From Mordavella massiliensis (GTDB lineage: Bacteria > Bacillota > Clostridia > Lachnospirales > Lachnospiraceae), in contig NZ_JACJLV010000003.1 of assembly GCF_016902415.1 (NCBI RefSeq), forward strand, positions 51,254 through 115,253: 64,000 nt of DNA. The letters are read 5' to 3'. Made by a program: the position numbers and the translations under genes. This document shows, in pieces, positions 8,331 through 17,896 of the stretch (its first letter is position 1; each line of letters opens with the position of its first letter). The notes below the pieces were generated by a model. It worked only from the letters and a program-made list of their open reading frames with translations. It did not search any database and was not told the origin of the DNA.

Positions 8331-10789
8331 TATACTTCAATATGATCCAAATGCCAGATTTCATCCACATATTCCCGGATGGTCCGGTCGGATGAGAATT
8401 TGCCGCAGCATGCGGTATTCAGAAGCGCCATTTTTGCCCAGCGGTCGCGGTCGCGGTACGCGGCCTCGACTCTTTCCTGTGCCTGTGCGTACGCGCGGAA
8501 GTCTTTCAGGATGAAGTACATGTCTGCGCGGTTGCCGTCTGTCGGTTTGAGAAGAGAATTGTACAGGTCGCGGTACATCTCGTGGTCGCCGTGGGAATAG
8601 GTGCCGTCTACCAGCTGTTCTACCACCCGGCGCACGTCCGGGTCGCCGTTGTAGATCTCATACGGATCGTAGCCGCCGTTATTCTCGAAGTTGATGACTT
8701 CATCGGAGCTTAATCCGAAGATAAATGCATTCTCAATGCCGACTTCTTCTACGATCTCTACGTTGGCTCCGTCCATGGTTCCAAGGGTGGGCGCTCCGTT
8801 GAGCATGAACTTCATGTTTCCGGTTCCGGACGCTTCCTTGGAAGCTGTGGAGATCTGCTCGCTGACGTCTGCTGCCGCGAAGATGATCTCTGCGTTGGAC
8901 ACCTTGTAATCCTCGATAAATACCACTTTCAGCTTGCCGTTGATGCTGCGGTCGTTATTGACCACCTCTGCCACGGAGTTGATCAGCTTGATGATCTGTT
9001 TTGCCCGGATATATCCTGCGGACGCCTTCGCGCCAAAGATAAATGTCCTGGGGTAGAAGCTCTTCTCCGGATGTTCTTTGATCTGATTGTACAGATACAT
9101 AACATGGAGAATGTTGAGCAGCTGTCTCTTATACTCGTGGAGACGTTTTACCTGCACGTCGAAAATAGATCTGGGATCTACTTCTACGCCATTGTGCTCC
9201 AGGATATATTTTGCCAGGCGCTCTTTATTTCTGTATTTGATATCCATAAATTCTTTGAGCGCCTCTTTGTCATCGGCCCATTTTTTCAGTCCGGACATCA
9301 GAGACAGGTCGGTCGCCCAGTCTTTGGTTCCCAGTTTTTCGGTTACCCAGTCGGACAGCAGCGGGTTGCCATGCATCAGGAACCGTCTCTGGGTGATTCC
9401 ATTGGTCTTATTGTTAAATTTCTGCGGCATCATTTCGTAGAAATCACGGAGTTCCTGATGCTTCAGGATCTCGGTGTGAAGTCTTGCCACACCGTTGACG
9501 GAGAAGCCTGCCACGATCGCCATATTGGCCATGCGCACCTGGCCGTCCCGTAAAATGGCCATCTTGCGGACTTTGTTCTCATCGCCCGGATACTGCTCTC
9601 TTACCTGGATCAGGAACCTGCGGTCGATCTCCTGGATGATCTGATATACACGGGGAAGCAGACGGGAGAACAGGTCGATGGGCCATTTCTCCAGAGCCTC
9701 TGCCATGATGGTGTGGTTGGTGTAAGCGCAGACCTTTGTGGTGATCTCCCAGGCTTCGTTCCAGCCCAGATCCTCCTCGTCCAGAAGGATACGCATCAGT
9801 TCTGCCACTGCTACGGTAGGATGGGTATCGTTCATCTGGATCACCATCTTCTCCGGCAGCTTCATCAGGTCGTCGTGTTTTCTCTTATACTTTGCGACTG
9901 CAGCCTGAAGGCTGGCAGATACGAAGAAATACTGCTGTTTCAGGCGCAGCTCTTTTCCTGCGTAATGATTGTCGTTCGGGTACAGCACCTCAACGATATT
10001 CTTAGCCAGGTTCTGCTGCTCCACGGCTTTGTGGTAATCGCCCCGGTCAAAGGATTCCAGCTGGAAGTCCACGATGGGTTCTGCATCCCAGATTCTTAAA
10101 GTATTGACCACATGGTTGTTGTAGCCAACGATGGGGTAATCATAGGGAACCGCCAGAACGGACTCATAGTTCTCCTGTACAAAATGTGTCTTTCCGGTCT
10201 TGTCATCGTATTCCACCCGGATATTTCCGCCGAAACGCACTTCTTTTGCGTACTCCGGACGGCGAAGTTCGAAGGGGTTGCCGTTCTTCAGCCAGTTGTC
10301 CGGCTTCTCCACCTGGTAACCGTTCTCGATCTTCTGCTTGAACATGCCATAGCGGTAGCGGATGCCGCAGCCGTAAGCCGCGTACCCCAGGGTTGCCAGA
10401 GAATCCAGGAAGCAGGCAGCCAGACGTCCCAGGCCGCCGTTTCCAAGAGCCGGGTCCGGCTCCTGGTCTTCCAGAAGATTTAAATCAATGCCCAGCTCAT
10501 CCAGCGCTTCCTTTACCTCTTTGTAGGCAGTCATGTTGATCAGGTTGTTGCCAAGGGCTCGTCCCAGCAGAAATTCCATGGACATATAGTAGACCATCTT
10601 CGGATCTTCTTTGTCATAGGTTCTCTGTGTGGCGATCCAGTCATCGATGATCGCCTCTTTTACAGCATAGGACACCGCCTGATACAGCTGCTGCGGGGTT
10701 GCTTCTTCAATTGTCTTACGAAACAGAGTCTTTACGTTTTCCGTTACCTCATGCTTAAACGCACGCTTATCAAATCTCGGACTATACAT
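8330..10789 (-). CDS. glgP: Glycogen/alpha-glucan phosphorylase
   Basis: GT35 enzyme releasing glucose-1-phosphate from alpha-1,4-glucan, cytoplasmic, PLP-dependent. About 819 residues, typical length. Visible landmarks: 'DPALGNGGLGRLAACFLDSL' near residue 100, 'NDTHPTVAVAELMR' in the middle, 'HEYKRQLLN', and the PLP-lysine motif 'EASGTGNMKFMLNGA' in the C-terminal half. Start at 10789 (ATG); a TTG 39 bases upstream overlaps ileS and is unlikely. It lies 19 bases after ileS on the same strand, so it may be partly read from the T-box promoter. An amylosucrase-like GH13 gene two genes upstream suggests glucan metabolism. Confidence 0.96.
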   Translation of the reverse strand: MYSPRFDKRAFKHEVTENVKTLFRKTIEEATPQQLYQAVSYAVKEAIIDDWIATQRTYDKEDPKMVYYMSMEFLLGRALGNNLINMTAYKEVKEALDELGIDLNLLEDQEPDPALGNGGLGRLAACFLDSLATLGYAAYGCGIRYRYGMFKQKIENGYQVEKPDNWLKNGNPFELRRPEYAKEVRFGGNIRVEYDDKTGKTHFVQENYESVLAVPYDYPIVGYNNHVVNTLRIWDAEPIVDFQLESFDRGDYHKAVEQQNLAKNIVEVLYPNDNHYAGKELRLKQQYFFVSASLQAAVAKYKRKHDDLMKLPEKMVIQMNDTHPTVAVAELMRILLDEEDLGWNEAWEITTKVCAYTNHTIMAEALEKWPIDLFSRLLPRVYQIIQEIDRRFLIQVREQYPGDENKVRKMAILRDGQVRMANMAIVAGFSVNGVARLHTEILKHQELRDFYEMMPQKFNNKTNGITQRRFLMHGNPLLSDWVTEKLGTKDWATDLSLMSGLKKWADDKEALKEFMDIKYRNKERLAKYILEHNGVEVDPRSIFDVQVKRLHEYKRQLLNILHVMYLYNQIKEHPEKSFYPRTFIFGAKASAGYIRAKQIIKLINSVAEVVNNDRSINGKLKVVFIEDYKVSNAEIIFAAADVSEQISTASKEASGTGNMKFMLNGAPTLGTMDGANVEIVEEVGIENAFIFGLSSDEVINFENNGGYDPYEIYNGDPDVRRVVEQLVDGTYSHGDHEMYRDLYNSLLKPTDGNRADMYFILKDFRAYAQAQERVEAAYRDRDRWAKMALLNTACCGKFSSDRTIREYVDEIWHLDHIEV

Positions 10790-10808
10790 AGTTCTCTCTT
10801 TTCCTTTC

Positions 10809-13800
10809 TTATCGTTTCTCCACACCAAGGACTACATTCTCACCATTGATCTTCCACTCTTTCACATAGCCTGCAGGCTCTGTCTTTTCTACCTGCTCCG
10901 CCAGAGTTTCTGAACCGATGGTGTCCGCGTTTTTAACAAAAATGTCCTCGGCCTTACCGGTTCCTTTGTAGGTGATCCGGATCTTATCGGTCACTTCAAA
11001 ATCTGCTTCCTTACGCATGGTCTGTACCTTGCTGATGATCTCGCGTACAAAACCTTCCTCCAGAAGCTCTTCGGTAAGATTGGTATCCAGGACTACGGTA
11101 ATGCCATTGTCAGATTCGGACACATACCCCTCTGCCTGGCTGTTCTCAATGAGCAGATCCTCCTTAAACAGGGTCACTTCCTGTCCGTTCACCTGAAGCT
11201 TCAGAGCGTCTGAAGCGTTCAGCTCATCCATGGCCGCATTCCCGTCAATGGATGCAAGGGCTGCCTTAATTCCCCCTAACAGTTTACCATATTTGGGCCC
11301 CACAGTCTTTAACTGTGGTTTAAATATATATGAAGTAAAGTCGCGGACATCCTGCGTAAATTTAACAGATTTTACATTCAGCTCGTCTTTGACGATCTCC
11401 TGATAATACTCCGGCACTTCAAAATCCGCTTTCACATACATCTGGCCGATGGGCTGGCGGTTCTTGATGTTGGCCGTATTTCTGCAGGCGCGTCCCATCA
11501 CAACCAGCTTCAGTACCTGTGCCATGTTGGCTTCCAGCTCTTTGTCAATGTATTCCTCATGGACAGCCGGGAAGTCGCACAGATGGATACTCTCCGGTGC
11601 AGAAGGATCAATGGATCTTACCAGGTTCTGGTAGATCTCCTCTGTCATGAAGGGGATCATGGGCGCTGCCGCCTTGCTGATCTCAACCAGCGCGGTATAC
11701 AGCGTCATGTAAGCATTGATCTTATCCTGCTCCATGCCTTTTGCCCAGAACCGTTCCCTGCTTCTTCTGACATACCAGTTGCTCATGTCGTCCACAAACT
11801 CCTGCAGAGCTCTTGCAGTCTCCGGGATCTTGTAGTCCGCAAGATTCTGATCCACTTCCCGGATCACGGAATTAAGCTTGGATAACAGCCACTTATCCAT
11901 CACAGGAAGTTTCTCATATTCTAAGGTATATTTTGTAGCGTCAAATTCATCAATATTCGCATACAGCACGAAGAACGCATAGGTATTCCACAGGGTTCCC
12001 ATAAATTTACGCTGTCCCTCTACCACTGCTTTGCCGTGGAAACGGTTGGGCAGCCAGGGCGCGCTGTTCACATAGAAGTACCAGCGGATGGCGTCTGCGC
12101 CGTAGGTTTCCAGCGCTTCAAACGGATCCACCGCATTTCCCTTGGACTTGCTCATCTTCTGGCCGTTCTCATCCTGTACATGGCCAAGCACAATGACGTT
12201 CTTGTAAGGCGCCTTGTTGAAGATCAGGGTGGAAATCGCCAGCAGGGAGTAGAACCATCCTCTGGTCTGGTCTACCGCCTCGGAGATAAAATCTGCCGGG
12301 AACTGCTGTTCAAAGACTTCCTGATTTTCAAATGGATAATGGTGCTGCGCAAATGGCATAGCTCCGGAGTCGAACCAGCAGTCGATCACCTCCGGCACCC
12401 GGTGCATTTCTTTGCCGCACTTGGGACATTTGATGGTCACAGCGTCAATGTAAGGACGGTGCAGCTCGATATCGTCCGGGCAGTTGTCAGACATTTCCTT
12501 TAATTCCGCGATGCTTCCAATGGAATGCTGGTGTCCGCACTCGCACTCCCAGATATTCAACGGAGTTCCCCAGTAGCGGTTCCGGCTGATGCCCCAGTCC
12601 TGGACATTTTCCAGCCAGTCGCCGAAACGTCCTTTTCCGATGCTCTCCGGGATCCAGTTGATGGTATTGTTGTTGGCGATCAGGTCGTCCTTTACCTCCG
12701 TCATCTTGATGAACCAGGACTCCCGCGCATAGTAGATCAGCGGCGTGTCGCAGCGCCAGCAGTGGGGGTAGCTGTGCTCGAATTTGGGCGCATCGTAAAG
12801 AAGCCCTCTCGCGTCCAGATCCTTTAACACCTCCGGGTCCGCCTTCTTTACAAATAATCCGGCAAACGGGGTGGTCTCTCCCATATTTCCCTTTTCATCT
12901 ACCAGCTGTACAAAAGGCATGCCGTATTTGCGTCCCACCTTGGCGTCGTCCTCACCAAAAGCCGGGGCGATGTGTACCACGCCGGTACCGTCGGTCAGCG
13001 TAACGTAGGTGTCACAGGTCACGAAAAATGCCTTCTTGTTCTGCTTGTCGGCACATTCCTTGGCGCACTGATACAAAGGCTCGTATTCCTTATATTCCAG
13101 GTCTTTTCCTTTGTAAGTCTCCAGCACTTCGTAAGCCGGCTTTCCTTCCTCCGAAAGCTTTCCAAGCACGGTGTCAAGAAGCGCCACTGCCATGTAGTAT
13201 ACATAGCCGTCCGCAGCTTTTACCTTCGCATAATCCTCTTCCGGGTTAACGCAAAGGCCGATGTTGGAGGGCAGGGTCCATGGCGTGGTGGTCCATGCCA
13301 GGAAATAGGCATCCTCGCCGATCACTTTGAACCGGACGATGGCGGACCGCTCTTTGACATCCTTATAACCCTGCGCCACTTCCTGTGCAGACAGGGGCGT
13401 TCCACAGCGGGGGCAGTAAGGCACGATCTTAAACCCTTTATACAAAAGGCCCTTGTCCCAGATCTTCTTTAATGCCCACCACTCGGATTCGATATAGTCA
13501 TTGTGGTACGTAACGTATGGATTTTCCATATCCGCCCAGAAACCTACGGTGCCGGAGAAATCCTCCCACATGCCTTTGTATTTCCAGACGCTTTCCTTAC
13601 ATTTATTGATGAAAGGCTCCAGACCGTATTCCTCGATCTGATCCTTGCCGTCCAGCCCCAGGGCCTTCTCCACTTCCAGTTCTACCGGCAGTCCGTGGGT
13701 ATCCCATCCGGCCTTTCTTGGCACTTCATAACCTTTCATGGTCCGGTATCTGGGGATCATGTCCTTGATGACACGGGTCAGCACATGGCCGATGTGGGGC

Positions 13801-13958
13801 TTGCCGTTAGCGGTCGGCGGTCCGTCGTAGAACGTATAGATCTCGCGGCCGTCCCTTTCTTCCATACTTTTTTCAAAAATGTGATGTTCTTCCCAGAATT
13901 TCTCGACTTCTTTTTCTCTGTCAACAAAATTCAGGTCTGTGGAAACCTTCTGATACAT
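10809..13958 (-). CDS. ileS: Isoleucyl-tRNA synthetase (type 2)
   Basis: Class I synthetase charging tRNA-Ile, with an editing domain. 1049 residues. 'PPTANGKPHIGHVL' is the HIGH motif and 'QKMSKSKGNAVDPFEAL' the KMSKS loop; cysteine pairs 'CPRCGTPLS', 'CECGH' and 'CPKCGKEM' are visible, and the anticodon-binding domain follows. Overall it resembles the eukaryote-like IleRS2 group, which includes mupirocin-resistant enzymes; resistance itself cannot be read here. Start: ATG at 13958 with AAGGAGGTC eight bases upstream, downstream of a T-box leader. The reading frame stays open through the leader, but those codons are RNA structure. Confidence 0.97.
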   Translation of the reverse strand: MYQKVSTDLNFVDREKEVEKFWEEHHIFEKSMEERDGREIYTFYDGPPTANGKPHIGHVLTRVIKDMIPRYRTMKGYEVPRKAGWDTHGLPVELEVEKALGLDGKDQIEEYGLEPFINKCKESVWKYKGMWEDFSGTVGFWADMENPYVTYHNDYIESEWWALKKIWDKGLLYKGFKIVPYCPRCGTPLSAQEVAQGYKDVKERSAIVRFKVIGEDAYFLAWTTTPWTLPSNIGLCVNPEEDYAKVKAADGYVYYMAVALLDTVLGKLSEEGKPAYEVLETYKGKDLEYKEYEPLYQCAKECADKQNKKAFFVTCDTYVTLTDGTGVVHIAPAFGEDDAKVGRKYGMPFVQLVDEKGNMGETTPFAGLFVKKADPEVLKDLDARGLLYDAPKFEHSYPHCWRCDTPLIYYARESWFIKMTEVKDDLIANNNTINWIPESIGKGRFGDWLENVQDWGISRNRYWGTPLNIWECECGHQHSIGSIAELKEMSDNCPDDIELHRPYIDAVTIKCPKCGKEMHRVPEVIDCWFDSGAMPFAQHHYPFENQEVFEQQFPADFISEAVDQTRGWFYSLLAISTLIFNKAPYKNVIVLGHVQDENGQKMSKSKGNAVDPFEALETYGADAIRWYFYVNSAPWLPNRFHGKAVVEGQRKFMGTLWNTYAFFVLYANIDEFDATKYTLEYEKLPVMDKWLLSKLNSVIREVDQNLADYKIPETARALQEFVDDMSNWYVRRSRERFWAKGMEQDKINAYMTLYTALVEISKAAAPMIPFMTEEIYQNLVRSIDPSAPESIHLCDFPAVHEEYIDKELEANMAQVLKLVVMGRACRNTANIKNRQPIGQMYVKADFEVPEYYQEIVKDELNVKSVKFTQDVRDFTSYIFKPQLKTVGPKYGKLLGGIKAALASIDGNAAMDELNASDALKLQVNGQEVTLFKEDLLIENSQAEGYVSESDNGITVVLDTNLTEELLEEGFVREIISKVQTMRKEADFEVTDKIRITYKGTGKAEDIFVKNADTIGSETLAEQVEKTEPAGYVKEWKINGENVVLGVEKR

Positions 13959-13985
13959 GATGACCTCCTTCATATTTTGCTCTGC

Positions 13986-14260
13986 TTTACAGGATCCAGA
14001 TGTCCTGTAAAACAAAAAAAGCCTCCGCCCTGCATAGGACGGAAGCTTAAGCCTCTCGTTTTTTACACCACCTAAACATACAATCATATGTCTTCCCTGT
14101 AACGGGGGAACTCCGTCAGCGCTTACTAAGGGTGTTTCCCCGTTTCGGCCGCCGCTGCTCGGAAGTGATATTCAGATAGATCTTACTGGTACCGGCATCC
14201 CACCGCCGCCGGCTCTCTTGGACGTTCGGATATATCCTACTGTCTTCGTCAAAGCTTTTC
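13986..14260 (-). promoter_or_regulatory. T-box riboswitch leader of ileS (Ile specifier)
   Basis: On the minus strand the leader shows a long Stem I with the specifier bulge 'GAATATCAC', whose ATC (14167-14169) is an Ile codon, and a GGTG loop in Stem I. The T-box core AGGTGGTGT (14065-14073) would pair with uncharged tRNA. An intrinsic terminator follows: a GC-rich hairpin at 14021-14046 then seven U (14014-14020). A further stem-loop (13986-14012) precedes the ribosome binding site. By family knowledge, uncharged tRNA-Ile prevents termination. The 5' boundary is approximate. Confidence 0.9.
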
Positions 14261-14316
14261 TTTTTATTGGCACCTTTTTATTATATACAGGTAAATCCCG
14301 GGTAGTCAAGGGTTTT

Positions 14317-15801
14317 TTACCGTCTTCTCCTGCGTGTTTTCTGCTTCCTTTTCCGTGTGATCCGGATCAGTGCCGTGATCAGGATCAAAAGCAGCGCCAC
14401 CGCCGCCCCGAGGATAACCTTGCCCTGCAGGTCGGATATGCCAGAGTCTTCCGTCTCCGTCTCCTGATCCTTGTGGCTTACGTCTTTTGGCTGCGCGGAA
14501 TGTTCTTTTATATAATGGTCGCTTAAACTCGCTCTTGCCGAGCCCACCGGCTGACCGTGATACGTGTAGTTTAACTGCGCCTCTGTGCTTAAGCCGCCGT
14601 CCGGGACCAGTTCCATGGACAGGTCCGAAAAAGACGCTTCCATCGGAAGCACTACATATCCGGCCGTCTCATCCGGCAGGATTTCTTCCACATCTTCAGA
14701 CGTTTCCTGTTCTGCTATGGAAACCTTCTGGAAATTCTGGAACGCGTATTCCAGAAGATTTCTGGTGTCCGGATAGACGTTGATGCCGTGGGTTTTTAAG
14801 ACCACGCAGACCAGCTGCATGCTGCCGTTATCTGCCATGGTAACAAGCGTGGACAAAGCGTCTGAGGTGTAGCCGGTCTTCCCGCCGATGGCGTACGGGT
14901 AATAATCAGAATTATCCGGAAGCAGCATCTCGTGGTGCTGCTGGAATACATGCTCCTCCGTAGTGGCTGACGCCGGAATGGTGTACTGCGGAGTCTGGGC
15001 GATCCGGAAAAAGTCCGGATACTGAAAAAGCTCCCGGCCGATCAGCGCCATATCTCTGGCGCAGGTATAATGATTCGGGTCATGAAGGCCGTTGGTATTG
15101 ACAAAATTGGAATTGGTTCCGCCCAGTTCCCGGCAGATCTCGTTCATCTGCTGGATAAACCAGTTGTAGTCATGGCCGGCATTCACGCCCACGCTCTCTC
15201 CCACCGCATAGGCCGCTTCATTTGCAGACGCAAGAAGGGTAGCGTAAAGAGCCTGCTCCAGGGTCAGCTGATTACCTTCCTTCATGCCGATGGACGCCTC
15301 ATCCCATTTAAGAAAAGAAACGCTGTTGTGGGAAAAGGTCACAGGATCCTGCAGATTGCCATTTTTCAGCGCCGCCAGCGTGGTTACCAGTTTGGTAATG
15401 CTGGCCGGATAGTGGTGGGCGTCAATATTTTTTGCATAAAGGATCGTCCCTGTGCCCACCTCCATGACAATGGCCGCCTCTCCGTAGGTCCCCGGGCCTG
15501 CAGGCCAGGCCTCCCAGCCGTTGCTCTGCACTTCCATGGCATACACCTGGTCCAGCTCCTGTTGCAGCTGTTCCTCTGGAGTCAGTTCTTCCCCGGAAAC
15601 CGCCGCGTCCCCGGAGCCGTCCGGATTCGTCTCTTCATTTTCCACAGGAGACGCCTGTACAGTGGCTGCGGGCGAGAAGAAACTGCCCGCACCCGCGAGT
15701 CCCAGAAGAAGGGCGCCGGATAAAACCGCCGCCGGCAATCTTCTGCATCTTCTTTTGTGTATTTCCTTGAAAATCTGTCTAAATACGGATGTCTTTTTCA
15801 T
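14317..15801 (-). CDS. D-alanyl-D-alanine carboxypeptidase (DacF-type, S11)
   Basis: Penicillin-binding protein trimming the terminal D-Ala from peptidoglycan stem peptides outside the membrane. 494 residues: basic N-terminus and signal helix (about 22-50), an acidic stretch, then the S11 domain with SxxK in 'PASITKLVTTLAAL', SxN in 'LLASANEAAYAVGE' and KTG in 'IGGKTGYTSDA'. A beta domain follows, then a C-terminal membrane helix and the very basic tail 'RKRKQKTRRRRR', an anchor rather than the usual amphipathic helix. Its start is one base from the stop of the GH13 gene upstream, so the two are translationally linked. A sporulation-type (DacF) role is possible. Confidence 0.92.
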   Translation of the reverse strand: MKKTSVFRQIFKEIHKRRCRRLPAAVLSGALLLGLAGAGSFFSPAATVQASPVENEETNPDGSGDAAVSGEELTPEEQLQQELDQVYAMEVQSNGWEAWPAGPGTYGEAAIVMEVGTGTILYAKNIDAHHYPASITKLVTTLAALKNGNLQDPVTFSHNSVSFLKWDEASIGMKEGNQLTLEQALYATLLASANEAAYAVGESVGVNAGHDYNWFIQQMNEICRELGGTNSNFVNTNGLHDPNHYTCARDMALIGRELFQYPDFFRIAQTPQYTIPASATTEEHVFQQHHEMLLPDNSDYYPYAIGGKTGYTSDALSTLVTMADNGSMQLVCVVLKTHGINVYPDTRNLLEYAFQNFQKVSIAEQETSEDVEEILPDETAGYVVLPMEASFSDLSMELVPDGGLSTEAQLNYTYHGQPVGSARASLSDHYIKEHSAQPKDVSHKDQETETEDSGISDLQGKVILGAAVALLLILITALIRITRKRKQKTRRRRR

Positions 15802-15802
15802 T

Positions 15803-17731
15803 CTAATTAATCTTCTTCATATAATAGAAACCGTAGGCTGGAATATTTACACCAATGGGCTGCAGCACTCTGCCGCTCAGAAGCTCAATATATTCCCCGT
15901 CTGTCTCGTTGATCCAGGCCGTCTTATCATGCTCGCTGAAGTTAAAGAGTCCCAGGATCTTGTCGCCGTCATAATATCTGCCGATGCACAGCACGCTTTC
16001 ATCCCAGGTCTCGATGGTCCAGGTGTCCGCCTCTGTCATAAATGCTTTCTCGCTTTTGCGGATCTTCTCCAACTGCTGCAGCCTCTGATATACCCGGCCT
16101 TCCACCGTTGTCTCATCCTCTGCATGGGCCGCCAGATCCCAGCGCATGGGGCCTCTGTGGATATAGCGGGAGTCCTCTGCCTTGTTGGGGTCTTCCTTAT
16201 AAGAATAATCATTCACCTGGGCGATCTCATCCCCGCTGTAGAGCACCGGAATCCCCGACTGCATAAACATATAGGCATGAAGCATCACGTCCAGCTGGAT
16301 GGCCCGCTCCATGGCGTCCATATCCTGCTCAAATCCCGCTTTTTCAATCCCGCACATGGATGCGGTGGTCCCGCAGAACCGGGCGTCTCCGCTGACCGGA
16401 TCGGAATTGTACAGCTCGCCTCTGCTGTTGCTGTCCCCCGCATACCCCTGGAAATAGTCGTTCAGATATTTCTTGTGGGCGCGTTCGTCAATGCCCTCTG
16501 TGCGTAAGGACGCATAGTCCAGGCCCCAGCCGATATCATCGTGGCAGCGCAGATAATTCAAGAACACATAATCCTTGGGCAGCGCATTTACAATATCCAG
16601 CTGCTGCTTCAAGAGCCGGACTTTTCTGGTGGCAACCGTATGCCAGGTGGTCGCCATGGTGGTCACATTGTAAAGCATGTGACACTCCGGTTTCTCCACA
16701 GTGCCAAAGTAGGGCACTACCTTCTCCGGCTCCATCACCACCTCGCCCAGCAAAAGGATGCCCGGGCAGACGATCTCGGCGATCATCCGCATCATGCGGA
16801 CAATGGTATGCACCTGGGGGAGATTGCGGCACTGGGTGCCAAGCTCCTTCCAGATGTACGGAACCGCGTCGATCCTGACAATATCAATGCCACGGTTAGC
16901 CAGGTAGAGGAAATTATACATCATTTCATTAAATACCCTGGGGTTCTTGTAATTCAGATCCCACTGATAAGGGTAAAAGCTGGTCATAACAAAATGGCCC
17001 GCATCCGGAAGCCAGGTGAAATTGCCCGGCGCTGTCGTCGGAAATACCTGGGGCACGGTCTTTTCATACATGGCCGGGATCGAATAATTATCAAAGAAGA
17101 AATACCGGCTCATGTATTCCCCTTCTCCGGCCCGGGCCCGCTTCGCCCACTCGTGGTCCTCCGATGTATGGTTCATGACAAAATCCATGCAGACGTTGAT
17201 GCCTTTTTTGTGGCAGGCTTTGGTCAGATCCTCCAGATCCTCCATGGAGCCAAGCTTTTCCTGCACCTTACGGAAATCTGCCACCGCATAGCCGCCGTCT
17301 GAACGGCCCTCCACTGTGTCCAGAAACGGCATCAGATGAATATAATTCACATTACTTTTCTCAATATAATCCAGCTTCGACTCCACGCCCTTCATGTTGC
17401 CGGCAAAATTATCAATATAGAACATCATGCCCAGCATGTCGTTGGTCTTATACCAGCCCGGATGCTTCTCCCGCTCCGCGTCCTGCTCCTTCAGATCCAG
17501 GTCGCGTTCCTCATAGAAGCGGTGGAGATTGTCGCACAACTCCGCAAACATAGAACTGTTATCATAAAGCTCCATGTAAAGCCATTTCAGCTCATCAAAA
17601 TGACGGCCGAACCGGCGGCTGTAGCAGGCCTCCTCATCCACCGAAAGCTTCCGCACCTGAGGTGCCTGCTTCTTTTCAGCGACTGCCGCCGATTTATTCT
17701 TAGATCTGTTTCTCGATTTCTTCTTACTCAT
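15803..17731 (-). CDS. Amylosucrase-like alpha-glucosidase/glucosyltransferase (GH13_4)
   Basis: GH13 enzyme closest to amylosucrase, which splits sucrose and builds alpha-1,4-glucan, or to sucrose hydrolase. 642 residues from the chosen ATG, near the length I recall for the Neisseria enzyme. N-terminal helical domain (about 30-95), then the barrel: 'SDGGYAVADFR' (about 144-154), 'NHTSEDHEWA' (about 187), nucleophile Asp288 in 'IVRIDAVPYIWKELGTQCR', acid/base Glu330 in 'LLLGEVVMEP', and Asp398/399 in 'RCHDDIGW'. The lysine/arginine-rich N-terminus is unusual. Upstream in-frame codons to 17827 run over TTATCCAC repeats and are not counted. It would supply glucan to glgP; sucrose specificity is inferred. 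Confidence 0.82.
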   Translation of the reverse strand: MSKKKSRNRSKNKSAAVAEKKQAPQVRKLSVDEEACYSRRFGRHFDELKWLYMELYDNSSMFAELCDNLHRFYEERDLDLKEQDAEREKHPGWYKTNDMLGMMFYIDNFAGNMKGVESKLDYIEKSNVNYIHLMPFLDTVEGRSDGGYAVADFRKVQEKLGSMEDLEDLTKACHKKGINVCMDFVMNHTSEDHEWAKRARAGEGEYMSRYFFFDNYSIPAMYEKTVPQVFPTTAPGNFTWLPDAGHFVMTSFYPYQWDLNYKNPRVFNEMMYNFLYLANRGIDIVRIDAVPYIWKELGTQCRNLPQVHTIVRMMRMIAEIVCPGILLLGEVVMEPEKVVPYFGTVEKPECHMLYNVTTMATTWHTVATRKVRLLKQQLDIVNALPKDYVFLNYLRCHDDIGWGLDYASLRTEGIDERAHKKYLNDYFQGYAGDSNSRGELYNSDPVSGDARFCGTTASMCGIEKAGFEQDMDAMERAIQLDVMLHAYMFMQSGIPVLYSGDEIAQVNDYSYKEDPNKAEDSRYIHRGPMRWDLAAHAEDETTVEGRVYQRLQQLEKIRKSEKAFMTEADTWTIETWDESVLCIGRYYDGDKILGLFNFSEHDKTAWINETDGEYIELLSGRVLQPIGVNIPAYGFYYMKKIN

Positions 17732-17761
17732 ATTCCAAACCTCATTACCTATAAAATTCCC

Positions 17762-17807
17762 GGTGGATAAAAAGTTATCCACATACTTATCCACCGGGTT
17801 ATCCACA
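17762..17807. promoter_or_regulatory. Four TTATCCAC(A/C) boxes, three at 12-base spacing
   Basis: TTATCCACA at 17775-17783 and 17799-17807, TTATCCACC at 17787-17795, and one inverted TTATCCACC at 17762-17770. The three direct copies start 12 bases apart. They lie between the divergent GH13 and aroD genes, 30 bases from hairpin copy 5, and match the DnaA-box consensus. A fifth related TTTTCCACA is at 17926-17934. Confidence 0.5.
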
Positions 17808-17836
17808 AGATTGGGAATATTATACACCGAAATGAA

Positions 17837-17896
17837 AAAGGAAGCAATTGGGGACGGGGGATTTTTGAAAATCCCCCGTCCCCAATTGCTTCCTTT
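17837..17896. repeat. GGGGACGGGGGATT hairpin, copy 5
   Basis: Perfect 29-base arms (17837-17865 and 17868-17896) with a 2-base loop, extendable past a 5-base bulge by a further 10 pairs. It is the only copy in a divergent promoter region, which argues against a purely terminator role. Thirteen outer pairs (AAAGGAAGCAATT) are not part of the shared core. Confidence 0.92.

Noticed and set aside
13959..14087. N-terminal extension of isoleucyl-tRNA synthetase
   Set aside because: The open frame crosses the T-box antiterminator/terminator; the ATG at 13958 has a good ribosome binding site and homologues start there.
17762..17807. Chromosomal replication origin (cluster of DnaA-box-like sequences)
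   Set aside because: No dnaA, dnaN, rpmH or gyr genes, no long A+T-rich unwinding region, and similar clusters occur at two other places; they are reported only as DnaA-box-like sites.
17732..17827. N-terminal extension of the GH13 protein
   Set aside because: It is read from the tandem TTATCCAC boxes; the ATG at 17731 gives a normal amylosucrase-like length.
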